From positions 1,240,001-1,304,000 of the forward strand of contig NZ_CP016477.1 in assembly GCF_001693275.1 (NCBI RefSeq): a DNA stretch of 64,000 bases, read 5' to 3'. The DNA is from Picosynechococcus sp. PCC 7117. Lineage in GTDB: Bacteria > Cyanobacteriota > Cyanobacteriia > Cyanobacteriales > MRBY01. Within the stretch, counting starts at the first letter, position 1. Every line of letters begins with the position of its first letter. Positions 8,550-16,865 of this stretch are shown in pieces. The notes below the pieces were generated by a model that made no database searches, was not told where the DNA came from, and worked only from the letters and a program-made list of their open reading frames with translations. The translations under genes were made by a program, and so were the position numbers.

Positions 8550-9992
8550 ATGTTTACTCTCAGAGATGTTTTTTTTGCCTTTATCCTAATTGCGTTACTG
8601 GTTTTAGCGGGGCGGTATGTTAAGCAAAAAGTGCGCTGGATCCAGAGGCTTTATTTACCTGAATCCATTGTGGCTGGTGTATTAGCACTGCTGCTGGGGC
8701 CTCAAGTTTTGGGGGCGATCGCCACTGCTATTTCTGGGGGAACCTCGATCCTATCAGATGGGCTTTTTTCAGAACCGATTCGCGCCGTTTGGTCACAATC
8801 GCCAGGGATCTTTATCAATATTGTCTTTGCGGCCCTATTCCTTGGGGAAGCTATTCCACGACCAAAAGATATTTGGACAAAAACGGCTCCTCAAGTCGTC
8901 TTTGGTCAAACATTGGCCTGGGGTCAATATGTGGTGGGAATCCTGGTAACCCTGCTGATTTTGATGCCGCTATTTGGCGTAAATCCCATTGCTGCTTGCT
9001 TGATCGAAATTGGCTTTGAAGGAGGGCATGGCACCGCTGGCGGGATGGCTGAGACGTTTACTGAACTGGGCTTTGAGGCGGGTGCGGATCTAGCCTTGGG
9101 CATTGCCACGGTGGGCATTGTTGGCGGAATTATTGCGGGTACAGCGCTAGCGGATTGGGGCCGGCGTAAGGGCCATGTCACATCTTTTCAGAAAGCTGTA
9201 GAAGATTTAGACGGTGTGCCAGAACTGACGGAAACGGAATCCCCTGAGGTGCGCCGTCGTCGCGCCCAACTCATGCGTAATCTACTGATTGATCCTCTGT
9301 CGATTAATTTTGGCATTGTCGGCGCAGCGATTGTGATTGGTTGGCTTATTTTAGAAGCACTGGTTTGGGTGGAGTCGGTTGCCTGGGGCCAAACGGGATT
9401 TGAAGTCATCTCCTATGTGCCGTTATTCCCGATGGCTCTGATTGGCGGCATCATTGTGCAGTTGGTAATGGAACGTCTGGGGTTAGCGCCTTTGATTATT
9501 CGCTCGCTGATGAGTAACATTGCGGGTTTAGCTCTGGATGTGGTGGTGGTGACAGCATTGGCATCCATTTCCCTGAGTGTAATTGGTTCCAACTTGGGTG
9601 TATTTACCATTTTGAGTGTCGTAGGCATCACCTGGAATGTGGTGATGTTTCTTTATTTCGCCCCACGCATTTTTCCGAGTCATTGGTTTGAAAAAGGAAT
9701 CGGCGATATGGGTCAGTCGATGGGGGTGACGGCTACGGGAATTTTATTATTGAGAATGGTCGATCCGGAGAACCGCACCGGTGCGTTTGAGAGTTTTGCT
9801 TACAAACAACTATTCTTTGAGCCGATTGTCGGGGGTGGATTATTCACAGCGGCAGCTCCGGCGCTTGTTGTTCGGTTTGGCCTGGTACCAGTGCTATTAC
9901 TCACGGGCGGGCTGTTGATCTTTTGGTTGGCGATGGGATTCTTGATTATCCGCCAAAACAAGCAGCAAAGACGGCGATCGCCTTCCCTTTGA
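8550..9992 (+). CDS. gltS: Sodium/glutamate symporter, GltS (ESS) family
   Basis: 480 residues from the Met at 8550 (MFTLRDVFFAF); the longer frame from 8475 adds a non-family leader. The protein is almost wholly hydrophobic, with roughly ten or more membrane spans. The family hallmark G-F-E-G-G-H-G-T-A-G-G occurs in the first half, near residue 160, and a charged cytoplasmic loop with an Arg-rich patch (about 205-250) splits the two halves. GltS proteins import glutamate with Na+. This member is longer than the approximately 400-residue E. coli protein, so substrate range may differ. It ends 8 bp before the convergent gene. Confidence 0.82.
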   Translation: MFTLRDVFFAFILIALLVLAGRYVKQKVRWIQRLYLPESIVAGVLALLLGPQVLGAIATAISGGTSILSDGLFSEPIRAVWSQSPGIFINIVFAALFLGEAIPRPKDIWTKTAPQVVFGQTLAWGQYVVGILVTLLILMPLFGVNPIAACLIEIGFEGGHGTAGGMAETFTELGFEAGADLALGIATVGIVGGIIAGTALADWGRRKGHVTSFQKAVEDLDGVPELTETESPEVRRRRAQLMRNLLIDPLSINFGIVGAAIVIGWLILEALVWVESVAWGQTGFEVISYVPLFPMALIGGIIVQLVMERLGLAPLIIRSLMSNIAGLALDVVVVTALASISLSVIGSNLGVFTILSVVGITWNVVMFLYFAPRIFPSHWFEKGIGDMGQSMGVTATGILLLRMVDPENRTGAFESFAYKQLFFEPIVGGGLFTAAAPALVVRFGLVPVLLLTGGLLIFWLAMGFLIIRQNKQQRRRSPSL

Positions 9993-10000
9993 GATTGTAT

Positions 10001-10750
10001 TTATTGAGGCGATCGCCCTTTCCACCATTTCACTAAGGCTTCATAAAGAGCACGATCGGCGCGGTCATCGGTATGTCCATGGTTGGAATACCCCAGATCT
10101 ACGATGCGACCTTCTAGGGTGAGCCAGTGCTTTTTCCCTTTGGCGGAAACATAGCAGATGCGCGTTCGATTCACCCAGTAGGATCGTTTCGCTCCTTCTT
10201 CGCGCATTCGGTGCCAAGCAATATCGGCGATCGCCTGGCGCGGTAACCACAGACAATTATGTCGCCCTAGATTATCAATCAAGCGGCCCACCAGCCCATG
10301 GGACAACAACACAATCCCGTAGCCTTCTTCTTTCCGTTTGCGCAGTCGAGAGCAATGCCAGGTGCGGTAGAACGATTGAGCCAGATCCCAGGCCATATAG
10401 GTGCAATAGCCGATCAAAACCGCCAAGATTAGGAAGAATAGAAGCGTAAACCCCAGTTCCGGTAAGCTCTGTTGGGTCAGGGTTTGCCAAAGTCGCCCAT
10501 AGCTGGCGGGTTTACGAATGGCCTGGGAAATTAAAGCTGGCACCAGTCCCAGAATGGGCAATGCATACATAACCATAAAGGGCAGTAAGCAAATTTGGAT
10601 AAACCAATCTGTTTGTGCGGGTAAAAACTGACCTGGCAGATGGTGAGCGCTCCCCAAGCGAAAAGCGGTTTGATAGGGTTCTGGCAGTGCGATCAGGGGA
10701 TATAGCCCTGCCGGGGGAAATGAATTGGATGAAGACCTTAGTTGCTGCAC
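10001..10750 (-). CDS. Two-span membrane protein of unknown function
   Basis: 249 residues. Two hydrophobic stretches at about 50-72 and 98-122 suggest a pair of membrane spans. The C-terminal 120 residues are polar and basic, with an RKRKEEGYGIVLLS start and aromatic strands that look like a small cytoplasmic beta-rich domain (TRICYVSAKGKKHWLTLEG). I do not recognise the family. It is convergent with gltS and divergent from the AquI genes. Confidence 0.6.
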   Translation of the reverse strand: MQQLRSSSNSFPPAGLYPLIALPEPYQTAFRLGSAHHLPGQFLPAQTDWFIQICLLPFMVMYALPILGLVPALISQAIRKPASYGRLWQTLTQQSLPELGFTLLFFLILAVLIGYCTYMAWDLAQSFYRTWHCSRLRKRKEEGYGIVLLSHGLVGRLIDNLGRHNCLWLPRQAIADIAWHRMREEGAKRSYWVNRTRICYVSAKGKKHWLTLEGRIVDLGYSNHGHTDDRADRALYEALVKWWKGRSPQ

Positions 10751-10906
10751 AAGTCAGGCTCTGTCGCTATGGTTAGAGGAGCAGATAGCATTGAGTGTAC
10801 TGTACCGGAATAGCTTACCTACCGTTATCCCATCTGCAATATCCATAAAAGGCGATCGCCTACCCTTCGAGAGACTTGATCCACTCAAGGTAGTATTGTC
10901 CTGATC

Positions 10907-10939
10907 CCTAAGAGATAATCTTTAGGTGAGCTGTACAAT
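10907..10939 (+). promoter_or_regulatory. Candidate promoter and imperfect palindrome before aquI
   Basis: A CCTAA-N10-TTAGG inverted repeat (10907-10926) sits just upstream of a TACAAT -10-like box at 10934-10939, about 16 bp before the methyltransferase start. The arrangement would suit a repressor site, but no controller-protein gene is seen. Confidence 0.35.
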
Positions 10940-10954
10940 AACACAAAATTCATA

Positions 10955-11701
10955 ATGGAAAAAAAACTGATAAGCCTATTTGCCGGAGCTGGTGGCATGG
11001 ACATCGGCTTTCACGCTGCTGGCTTCAGTACGGCGGTAGCTGTGGAACAAGATCCGTCTTGCTGCAATACTCTAAGGCTTAATATGCCGGACACTCCAGT
11101 CATTGAAGGCGACATCACCTCAATTACAACACAGGCTATCTTAGAAGCGGCAAAGGTCAATCCTCTTGAAATTGACCTAGTTATTGGTGGCCCCCCTTGC
11201 CAAAGTTTCAGCCTAGCAGGTAGACGTATGGGAATGGATGATCCGAGAGGAATGCTGGTACTTGAGTTTCTACGTGTAGTCAGGGAGGCATTGCCAAAGT
11301 GTTTTGTTATGGAGAATGTCAAAGGAATGATCAATTGGTCAAAGGGAAAGGCTCTTGAGGCTATCATGACAGAAGCATCGCAGCCTATAAAATACGCTGG
11401 AAAAGAATATAAATACGCTGTTTCGTATCATGTCCTAAATGCTGCTGATTTTGGTGTTCCGCAATTTAGAGAAAGAGTATTCATCGTAGGTAATCGTTTG
11501 GGCAAAACATTCCAATTTCCTGAACCAACTCATGGGCCTAGCAACCAAGCGAGACAGATAGATCTTTTTGGCAAGCAGCTAAAACCTTACAAAACTGTTC
11601 AAGATGCAATTAGCACTCTCCCCCCTGCAACCCCTCCTTCAGCGATGGCACTAAGAGTTTCGCAGACTATAAAAGATAGGATAAAGAATCATGGATATTA
11701 A
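10955..11701 (+). CDS. aquIMA: AquI-type DNA cytosine-5 methyltransferase, alpha subunit
   Basis: 248 residues carrying the N-terminal motifs of a C5-cytosine methyltransferase: SAM-binding FAGAGGMDIGF (9-19), catalytic GPPCQS with Cys82, ENV at 120-122, and QFRER at 170-174. It lacks motifs IX and X, which are in the next, overlapping frame. From literature knowledge, M.AquI of Agmenellum quadruplicatum (Synechococcus PCC 7002) is a two-polypeptide enzyme with subunits of these lengths, recognising CYCGRG. I therefore read this as a natural split, not a broken gene. The stop at 11701 overlaps the beta start by 11 nt. Confidence 0.92.
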   Translation: MEKKLISLFAGAGGMDIGFHAAGFSTAVAVEQDPSCCNTLRLNMPDTPVIEGDITSITTQAILEAAKVNPLEIDLVIGGPPCQSFSLAGRRMGMDDPRGMLVLEFLRVVREALPKCFVMENVKGMINWSKGKALEAIMTEASQPIKYAGKEYKYAVSYHVLNAADFGVPQFRERVFIVGNRLGKTFQFPEPTHGPSNQARQIDLFGKQLKPYKTVQDAISTLPPATPPSAMALRVSQTIKDRIKNHGY

Positions 11702-12110
11702 AAACGTTCATATCAAAAATCACGAACAAACAGCTCATGCACCTTCCACTCTAGAAAAAATTCGTAAAGTCAAACAAGGGGGTAAACTCTCAGAACAGAC
11801 AAAGACATTTGGTTCAACCTACCGCAGGTTAGATCCGAACCAGCCATCTCCTACAGTGACCCGTAGTGGTTATCGAGATTTTATTCATCCTTTTGAAGAT
11901 CGAATGCTCACAGTTCGTGAACTGGCTTGTTTGCAAACCTTTCCCCTTGATTGGGAGTTTACCGGAACTCGACTTGATTCTTATAGTAGTAAACGTAAAG
12001 TGGCGATGACTCAGTTTGGACAAGTGGGTAATGCAGTACCACCGTTACTTGCTGAAGCTGTTGCTAAAGCGGTTAGCGAACAGCTTCTGGATGTCATTGA
12101 TGAAAAATAA
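11691..12110 (+). CDS. aquIMB: AquI-type DNA cytosine-5 methyltransferase, beta subunit
   Basis: 139 residues in the +1 frame relative to alpha. It supplies the missing C-terminal half: motif IX, RRLDPNQPSPTVTRSG at about 45-60, followed by R-x-L-T-V-R-E-x-A-x-L-Q-x-F-P, and motif X GNAVPP at 113-118. Variable sequence at the end of alpha and the start of beta corresponds to the target-recognition region. Alone it has no SAM site or catalytic Cys, so it must pair with alpha. Its end overlaps the endonuclease start by 11 nt, so translation of all three genes is probably coupled. Confidence 0.92.
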   Translation: MDIKNVHIKNHEQTAHAPSTLEKIRKVKQGGKLSEQTKTFGSTYRRLDPNQPSPTVTRSGYRDFIHPFEDRMLTVRELACLQTFPLDWEFTGTRLDSYSSKRKVAMTQFGQVGNAVPPLLAEAVAKAVSEQLLDVIDEK

Positions 12111-13050
12111 TCAGTTTGTAAACAATTTCAGTGACCTTGTGACGACAAAAGATGCTCGCAGAAGTGGTTTTCTTGAATATGCTCTTCGTCGCAATAAAGA
12201 GTCTATTCCATTTATCGATAAGGCGAAAGCTCTACAAGTATCTCTTCAGAAGAATACAAAGTGTGCAGAGGATATTCTCAAACTCTATGACATCCGAGAA
12301 ACACTCATTGAGGCAGCGGGTGTATCTGTCAAGGCGAAGGCTCACCTCGATGACATGGACAAAAATGAAATTCTTGCAGGCTTTGTTAAGGAGGTTCTTG
12401 CACCTTGTGGCAAAAAGTATATCGATGAGATTGTCTATCGTTACTTGCTCACACTTGGAGATGCTCTTGGTGGTAAAATGCGCAACATTGTTGGTTCTAT
12501 CGCAGAAGAGAAATTCGTCAGATTTATCGTTGCCCAGTTACAGGTGCATGATATTGAATTTGAACTATTTCCAAAACGTTCGCAATGGATTTCAAACAAA
12601 AACTATAGAGCTGAGATGGCTGCACGAACGAAAGCCTTAAGATGGAAAAATAAAACAACTTATCGATCTCTAATTTTCAACATTAATGTTCCACAGGTCA
12701 AAAAGAATATTGATATCGTGCTGCTAAATGACAAGATTGAAGGAGTAACCTCGTCTATTTTGGCTAATATCCTTAACGATAAGAATAAGTATCTTGCCAT
12801 CGGTGAGTTAAAGGGCGGAATTGATCCAGCCGGGGCAGATGAACATTGGAAAACGGCAAATACAGCTCTTAGTAGAGTAAGAGATTCTTTCAAGAACAAA
12901 ATCCACTTATTTTTCATTGGGGCTGCGATAGAAACCAGTATGTCGGCAGAGATTTACGAACAATGCCAGACAGGTGAACTTAGTAACGCAGCAAATCTCA
13001 CTGTTGATAATCAATTATCTGCATTGTGTGAGTGGCTAATAACGCAATAA
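12100..13050 (+). CDS. aquIR: Type II restriction endonuclease AquI, AvaI/BsoBI family
   Basis: 316 residues from the ATG at 12100, overlapping the methyltransferase end. The C-terminal third has the AvaI/BsoBI signature ELKGGIDPAGADEHWKTA at 236-253. Together with Asp205 this gives a D-...-E236-x-K238 catalytic site of the PD-(D/E)XK type. BsoBI and AvaI cut C^YCGRG, consistent with the adjacent AquI methyltransferase. The length matches the roughly 315-323 residues of its relatives. The frame advances +1 again. The longer frame from 12016 is not needed. The gene ends 44 bp before the U32 start chosen here. Confidence 0.92.
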   Translation: MKNNQFVNNFSDLVTTKDARRSGFLEYALRRNKESIPFIDKAKALQVSLQKNTKCAEDILKLYDIRETLIEAAGVSVKAKAHLDDMDKNEILAGFVKEVLAPCGKKYIDEIVYRYLLTLGDALGGKMRNIVGSIAEEKFVRFIVAQLQVHDIEFELFPKRSQWISNKNYRAEMAARTKALRWKNKTTYRSLIFNINVPQVKKNIDIVLLNDKIEGVTSSILANILNDKNKYLAIGELKGGIDPAGADEHWKTANTALSRVRDSFKNKIHLFFIGAAIETSMSAEIYEQCQTGELSNAANLTVDNQLSALCEWLITQ

Positions 13051-13094
13051 CTTTACAAAATCAAACCCGATCGCCTCTCTATTTTGATAAATCT

Positions 13095-15596
13095 ATGTCT
13101 ACTCCCTCTGTTACCCCTGTAGAATCTAGCACCCTAATCAAAACCCCTGAACTGCTGGCTCCAGCGGGAAATTGGGACTGTGCGATCGCCGCCGTAGAAA
13201 ATGGAGCCGATGCGATTTATTTTGGGCTGGATAAATTTAATGCCCGGATGCGATCGCAAAACTTTGTCGAGTCAGATTTGCCGGAGTTAATGGCATACTT
13301 ACATCGGCGCGGCGTGAAGGGTTATGTGACGTTAAATACGCTGATTTTCACCTCGGAATTGGCGGCAGTCGAACAATATTTGCGGTCGATTATTGCGGCA
13401 GGAGTCGATGCGGCGATTGTCCAGGATGTGGGGCTGTGCCAATTAATTCGGCAATTGTCTCCCGATTTTCCGATCCATGGTTCCACGCAAATGACCGTCA
13501 CCAGTGCTGCCGGGGTCGAATTTGCGCAAAATTTGGGTTGTGATTTGGTGGTATTGGCGCGGGAATGTTCGATCAAGGAAATCGAAAAAATTCAACAGGA
13601 ATTAGGGCAACAAAAGATCTCGATGCCGCTGGAGGTGTTTGTCCATGGGGCGTTATGCGTCGCCTATTCCGGGCAATGTCTAACCAGTGAATCCCTCGGC
13701 GGACGGTCGGCCAATCGCGGAGAATGCGCCCAAGCTTGCCGGATGCCCTACGAAATGATTGTCGATGGTAAGCCATTTGATCTGGGTGACAGACGTTACC
13801 TACTAAGCCCCCAAGATTTGGCGGGATTGCCTGTTTTGCCGGACTTAATTAAAGCGGGCGTCGTGTCGCTAAAAATCGAAGGACGCTTAAAACAGCCGGA
13901 ATATGTGGCCAGTGTCACCCAAGTGTATCGCCAGGCCATCGATCGGGCAGTGCAGGGGATTGAGCAAGAGGTTTCAGACCAGGAAAAATATCAATTGGAA
14001 ATGGCCTTTTCGCGTGGGTTGTACACAGGTTGGCTCGACGGCATCGATAATCAAAGCCTTGTTCATGGTCGCTTTGGCAAGAAAAGAGGCGTATTTCTTG
14101 GTGAAATCAAGCAAATTCGTGATGGTCGCGATAAACAAGTGATTTTGCACTTAGAAGCGCCCCTAAAGGCTGGGGATGGGGTGGTCTTTGATCAGGGGAA
14201 ACCCGCAGATCGTGAACAAGGGGGGCGAGTTTACGCCGTTGAAACCCAGGGAAAAGATACGATTGTTACTTTTGGGCGGCGGGATGTGGACTTGCGCAGG
14301 GTGCGGGTCGGCGATCGCCTCTGGAAAACCAGCGATCCAGAACTGGATAAAAAATTACGTCAAACCTTTACCAGTGAAAAAATTCAGTTCCAGCGGCCGA
14401 TTACAATAGAAATTCACGGAGAAATTGGTGAAAAATTGACGGCGATCGCCCGTGATGGGCAGGGCAATATTGTCCAAGTCACATCAGAAATTCTTCTCGA
14501 CACCGCAATCAAGAAACCCCTAACAACGGAACGTTTAACGGAACAATTTGGCCGCTTAGGAAATACCCCTTTTTATCTCCAGCATTTAGAGAATAATCTG
14601 CTTGGTGAGGCCATTCTCCCTGTGAGTGAACTAAATCGAATGCGGCGGGAAATAGTAGCGCAATTGGAAGCTTTACGCGGTCAGCCAAAACGTTGGCAGC
14701 TAAATGGTAACGCATCCCATCAAAATCTTTTACCTCATTTAGAAAAAGCAGCGAACCAATCAACGCAAATCATTGTTTTAGTGCGCAATTTATCACAACT
14801 CAAAGCTGTTTTAGGGACAAATATCCAGACCATTTATTGTGAGTTTGAAAATCCGATTAACTACCGTGAAGCAGTGAAACTGACGAAACAAACTGAGCAG
14901 CAACCAGAAATTTGGGTGGCACCGCCCCGAATCACCAAACCCAAGGAACAATACATTCTCAAGCAAGTGCTGTCTAGTCAAGCAGATGGCTATTTGATTC
15001 GGAACTATGACCAGCTAAACTTTTTTAAAAATGAACGGATTACCGCTGATTTTTCTTTAAATATTTCCAACCCAATCAGTGCCAATTATTTTAAACAAAC
15101 TTTTCCCCTAGAACGTCTCACGGCCTCCTATGACCTCAATATTCACCAGTTAGAATCGCTCCTTAAAAAAGCTCCCCCCAATTGGTTTGAAATCACGATC
15201 CACCAACATATGCCGATGTTTCACATGGAACATTGTGTTTTCTGCGCGTTTCTCTCCGATGGAACCGATTTCACTAATTGTGGTCGCCCCTGCGAAAGTC
15301 ATGAAGTGAAATTAGGCGATCGCACGGGTATTGAGCATGTTTTAGTTGCTGATGCGGGCTGTCGGAATACGGTGTTTAATGGCACCGCCCAGACTGGCGC
15401 AGAATATATGCAGCATTTTATGGATTTGGGAGTGCAGCACTTCCGCGTTGAATTTGTGGATGAATCTCCCGCAGAGATTACCAAAACCATTGATCTTTAC
15501 CAAAAATTACTCACAGGAAAAATTTCTGGGGCACAGCTTTGGCAAACCCTCAAGCTCCAAAATCAATTAGGGGTGACCCGTGGTTCGCTAGAATAA
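13095..15596 (+). CDS. Peptidase U32 family protein with C-terminal DUF3656
   Basis: 833 residues from the Met at 13095; an in-frame Met at 13032 would overlap aquIR and adds a non-conserved leader. The N-terminal part begins ELLAPAGNWDCAIAAV and contains the U32 signature E-x-F-x-H-G-A-L-C-x-x-x-S-G-x-C-x-x-S near 200-220, followed by C-x-x-x-C within RGECAQACRMPY. More cysteines occur late in the protein (HCVFC and CGRPCESH). RlhA (YdcP) of E. coli, from the same family, is needed for hydroxylation of C2501 in 23S rRNA. A similar RNA-modification role is more likely than proteolysis, but this is inference. Confidence 0.82.
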   Translation: MSTPSVTPVESSTLIKTPELLAPAGNWDCAIAAVENGADAIYFGLDKFNARMRSQNFVESDLPELMAYLHRRGVKGYVTLNTLIFTSELAAVEQYLRSIIAAGVDAAIVQDVGLCQLIRQLSPDFPIHGSTQMTVTSAAGVEFAQNLGCDLVVLARECSIKEIEKIQQELGQQKISMPLEVFVHGALCVAYSGQCLTSESLGGRSANRGECAQACRMPYEMIVDGKPFDLGDRRYLLSPQDLAGLPVLPDLIKAGVVSLKIEGRLKQPEYVASVTQVYRQAIDRAVQGIEQEVSDQEKYQLEMAFSRGLYTGWLDGIDNQSLVHGRFGKKRGVFLGEIKQIRDGRDKQVILHLEAPLKAGDGVVFDQGKPADREQGGRVYAVETQGKDTIVTFGRRDVDLRRVRVGDRLWKTSDPELDKKLRQTFTSEKIQFQRPITIEIHGEIGEKLTAIARDGQGNIVQVTSEILLDTAIKKPLTTERLTEQFGRLGNTPFYLQHLENNLLGEAILPVSELNRMRREIVAQLEALRGQPKRWQLNGNASHQNLLPHLEKAANQSTQIIVLVRNLSQLKAVLGTNIQTIYCEFENPINYREAVKLTKQTEQQPEIWVAPPRITKPKEQYILKQVLSSQADGYLIRNYDQLNFFKNERITADFSLNISNPISANYFKQTFPLERLTASYDLNIHQLESLLKKAPPNWFEITIHQHMPMFHMEHCVFCAFLSDGTDFTNCGRPCESHEVKLGDRTGIEHVLVADAGCRNTVFNGTAQTGAEYMQHFMDLGVQHFRVEFVDESPAEITKTIDLYQKLLTGKISGAQLWQTLKLQNQLGVTRGSLE

Positions 15597-15755
15597 AAAG
15601 GCGATCGCCCTGCTTCCTCCAAATCCAAGCAAAACTGTCACAGATCATCGTCAGCAATGGGCCGCACCACAATTATGGGTCGTTAAACAGACTGACCATA
15701 GTCATCTCCCCCAAGACGCCACAATCAATCACATCAACGTTCCAGATAAAATTTT

Positions 15756-16823
15756 ATGACTCTACCCTTTAATGCGGCCCCTACCGAAGCACGGGTCAAG
15801 CAATTTTGGCAACTCGCCGCCAGTTTCGGGATGGAGCGTAATGCCTACCATAATTACCTGAACGAAATCGTCAGCGATCGCTATGCCCTGATCAGCGGCC
15901 TCCAGATTTTGCGGGATGAATTGCAATTTGTTGCCTCCGATTCAACGGATATTAAAGCTTGTGGGGCCGATATGAGTTTGCCCAGTGTGGTGACTACCCT
16001 CGCCTACACCAACTGCGGCGATCGCATTCACCAGGGGGAAGCCACAAAACGTTATCGAGATGTCGTTGCTTCCCGTTTTGCCACCCTCTCGGAAATTGGC
16101 GAATTAAAATTAGAGGCGTTTTTCCCGGCGGGTGGGGGCACCGATGACGGCGAAACCTTAGCCCATGTCACCGTGGCCCACGAGCTAGATGAATCTTTAA
16201 AGCGGCGTGTGTACGCAGGCAATCCCCAATCCATTTCCCTTGTGGCCATTGATCTCAAAACCCATGTGGGACGGTTGCGTCAGGATGGCAAGCAGGTCTA
16301 TGGCAAAACCCGTGAATCGCCATGGCGTGAACCCCGCAACGCCTGTGGTGCAATTGTCGGTACCTTGAAAAATTACAACGCCCACAATCCAATCCATCGC
16401 CGCATTCGCAATGATTTAGGGGAAGAAAATTTTCATTTTTTAGCCCACAATGCCGTCCTGACGGATACCAAAAAAATTGACATTACGATGGCGGTGGCGG
16501 CCAATATTGTGGCGATTCGCGGCATTCGCAATACAGCGGTGGCGATCGCCCAAGAATTAGACGAACGGGGTTTAGCCCACCTCACTGCCAGTACCACGGT
16601 CAATCGCCCTTCCCGCGACGATTTGGTGATTTATCTCGCCCGGGCCACGGTCTTTAACGGCAGCATCAAAATCCAAAGCCTCGGCACCGATGCCCGTTTA
16701 TATGGCGGCAAAATCGTTGAATATGCTGGCGAAAAACGCCTCCAATTACATTACGCCGACTGGAATTTAGACAATCTCCCCATCGAAGAAATCCCCTATC
16801 AAGTCCGCTCTTCGGGATTGTAA
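15756..16823 (+). CDS. Conserved-looking protein of unknown function
   Basis: 355 residues, soluble, with no signal peptide or membrane span. I do not recognise the family. It is rich in paired features typical of a real enzyme or structural protein: a GGGTDDGETLAHVTVAHELDE segment at about 128-148, NAVLTDTKKIDITMAVAAN near 230-248, and TASTTVNRPSRDDLVIYLAR near 274-293. Codon use and embedded HIP1 sites match the neighbours, so it is native. It is convergent with the cobA-hemD gene. Confidence 0.65.
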   Translation: MTLPFNAAPTEARVKQFWQLAASFGMERNAYHNYLNEIVSDRYALISGLQILRDELQFVASDSTDIKACGADMSLPSVVTTLAYTNCGDRIHQGEATKRYRDVVASRFATLSEIGELKLEAFFPAGGGTDDGETLAHVTVAHELDESLKRRVYAGNPQSISLVAIDLKTHVGRLRQDGKQVYGKTRESPWREPRNACGAIVGTLKNYNAHNPIHRRIRNDLGEENFHFLAHNAVLTDTKKIDITMAVAANIVAIRGIRNTAVAIAQELDERGLAHLTASTTVNRPSRDDLVIYLARATVFNGSIKIQSLGTDARLYGGKIVEYAGEKRLQLHYADWNLDNLPIEEIPYQVRSSGL

Positions 16824-16865
16824 ACGGCAAAGGCGATCACCGCTAAAACTGCTGATGATGGTGAA

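Noticed and set aside
10955-12110. A frameshifted, broken methyltransferase pseudogene
   Set aside because: Both halves have all expected motifs, the split lies in the variable region, and the subunit lengths match the known two-polypeptide AquI enzyme.
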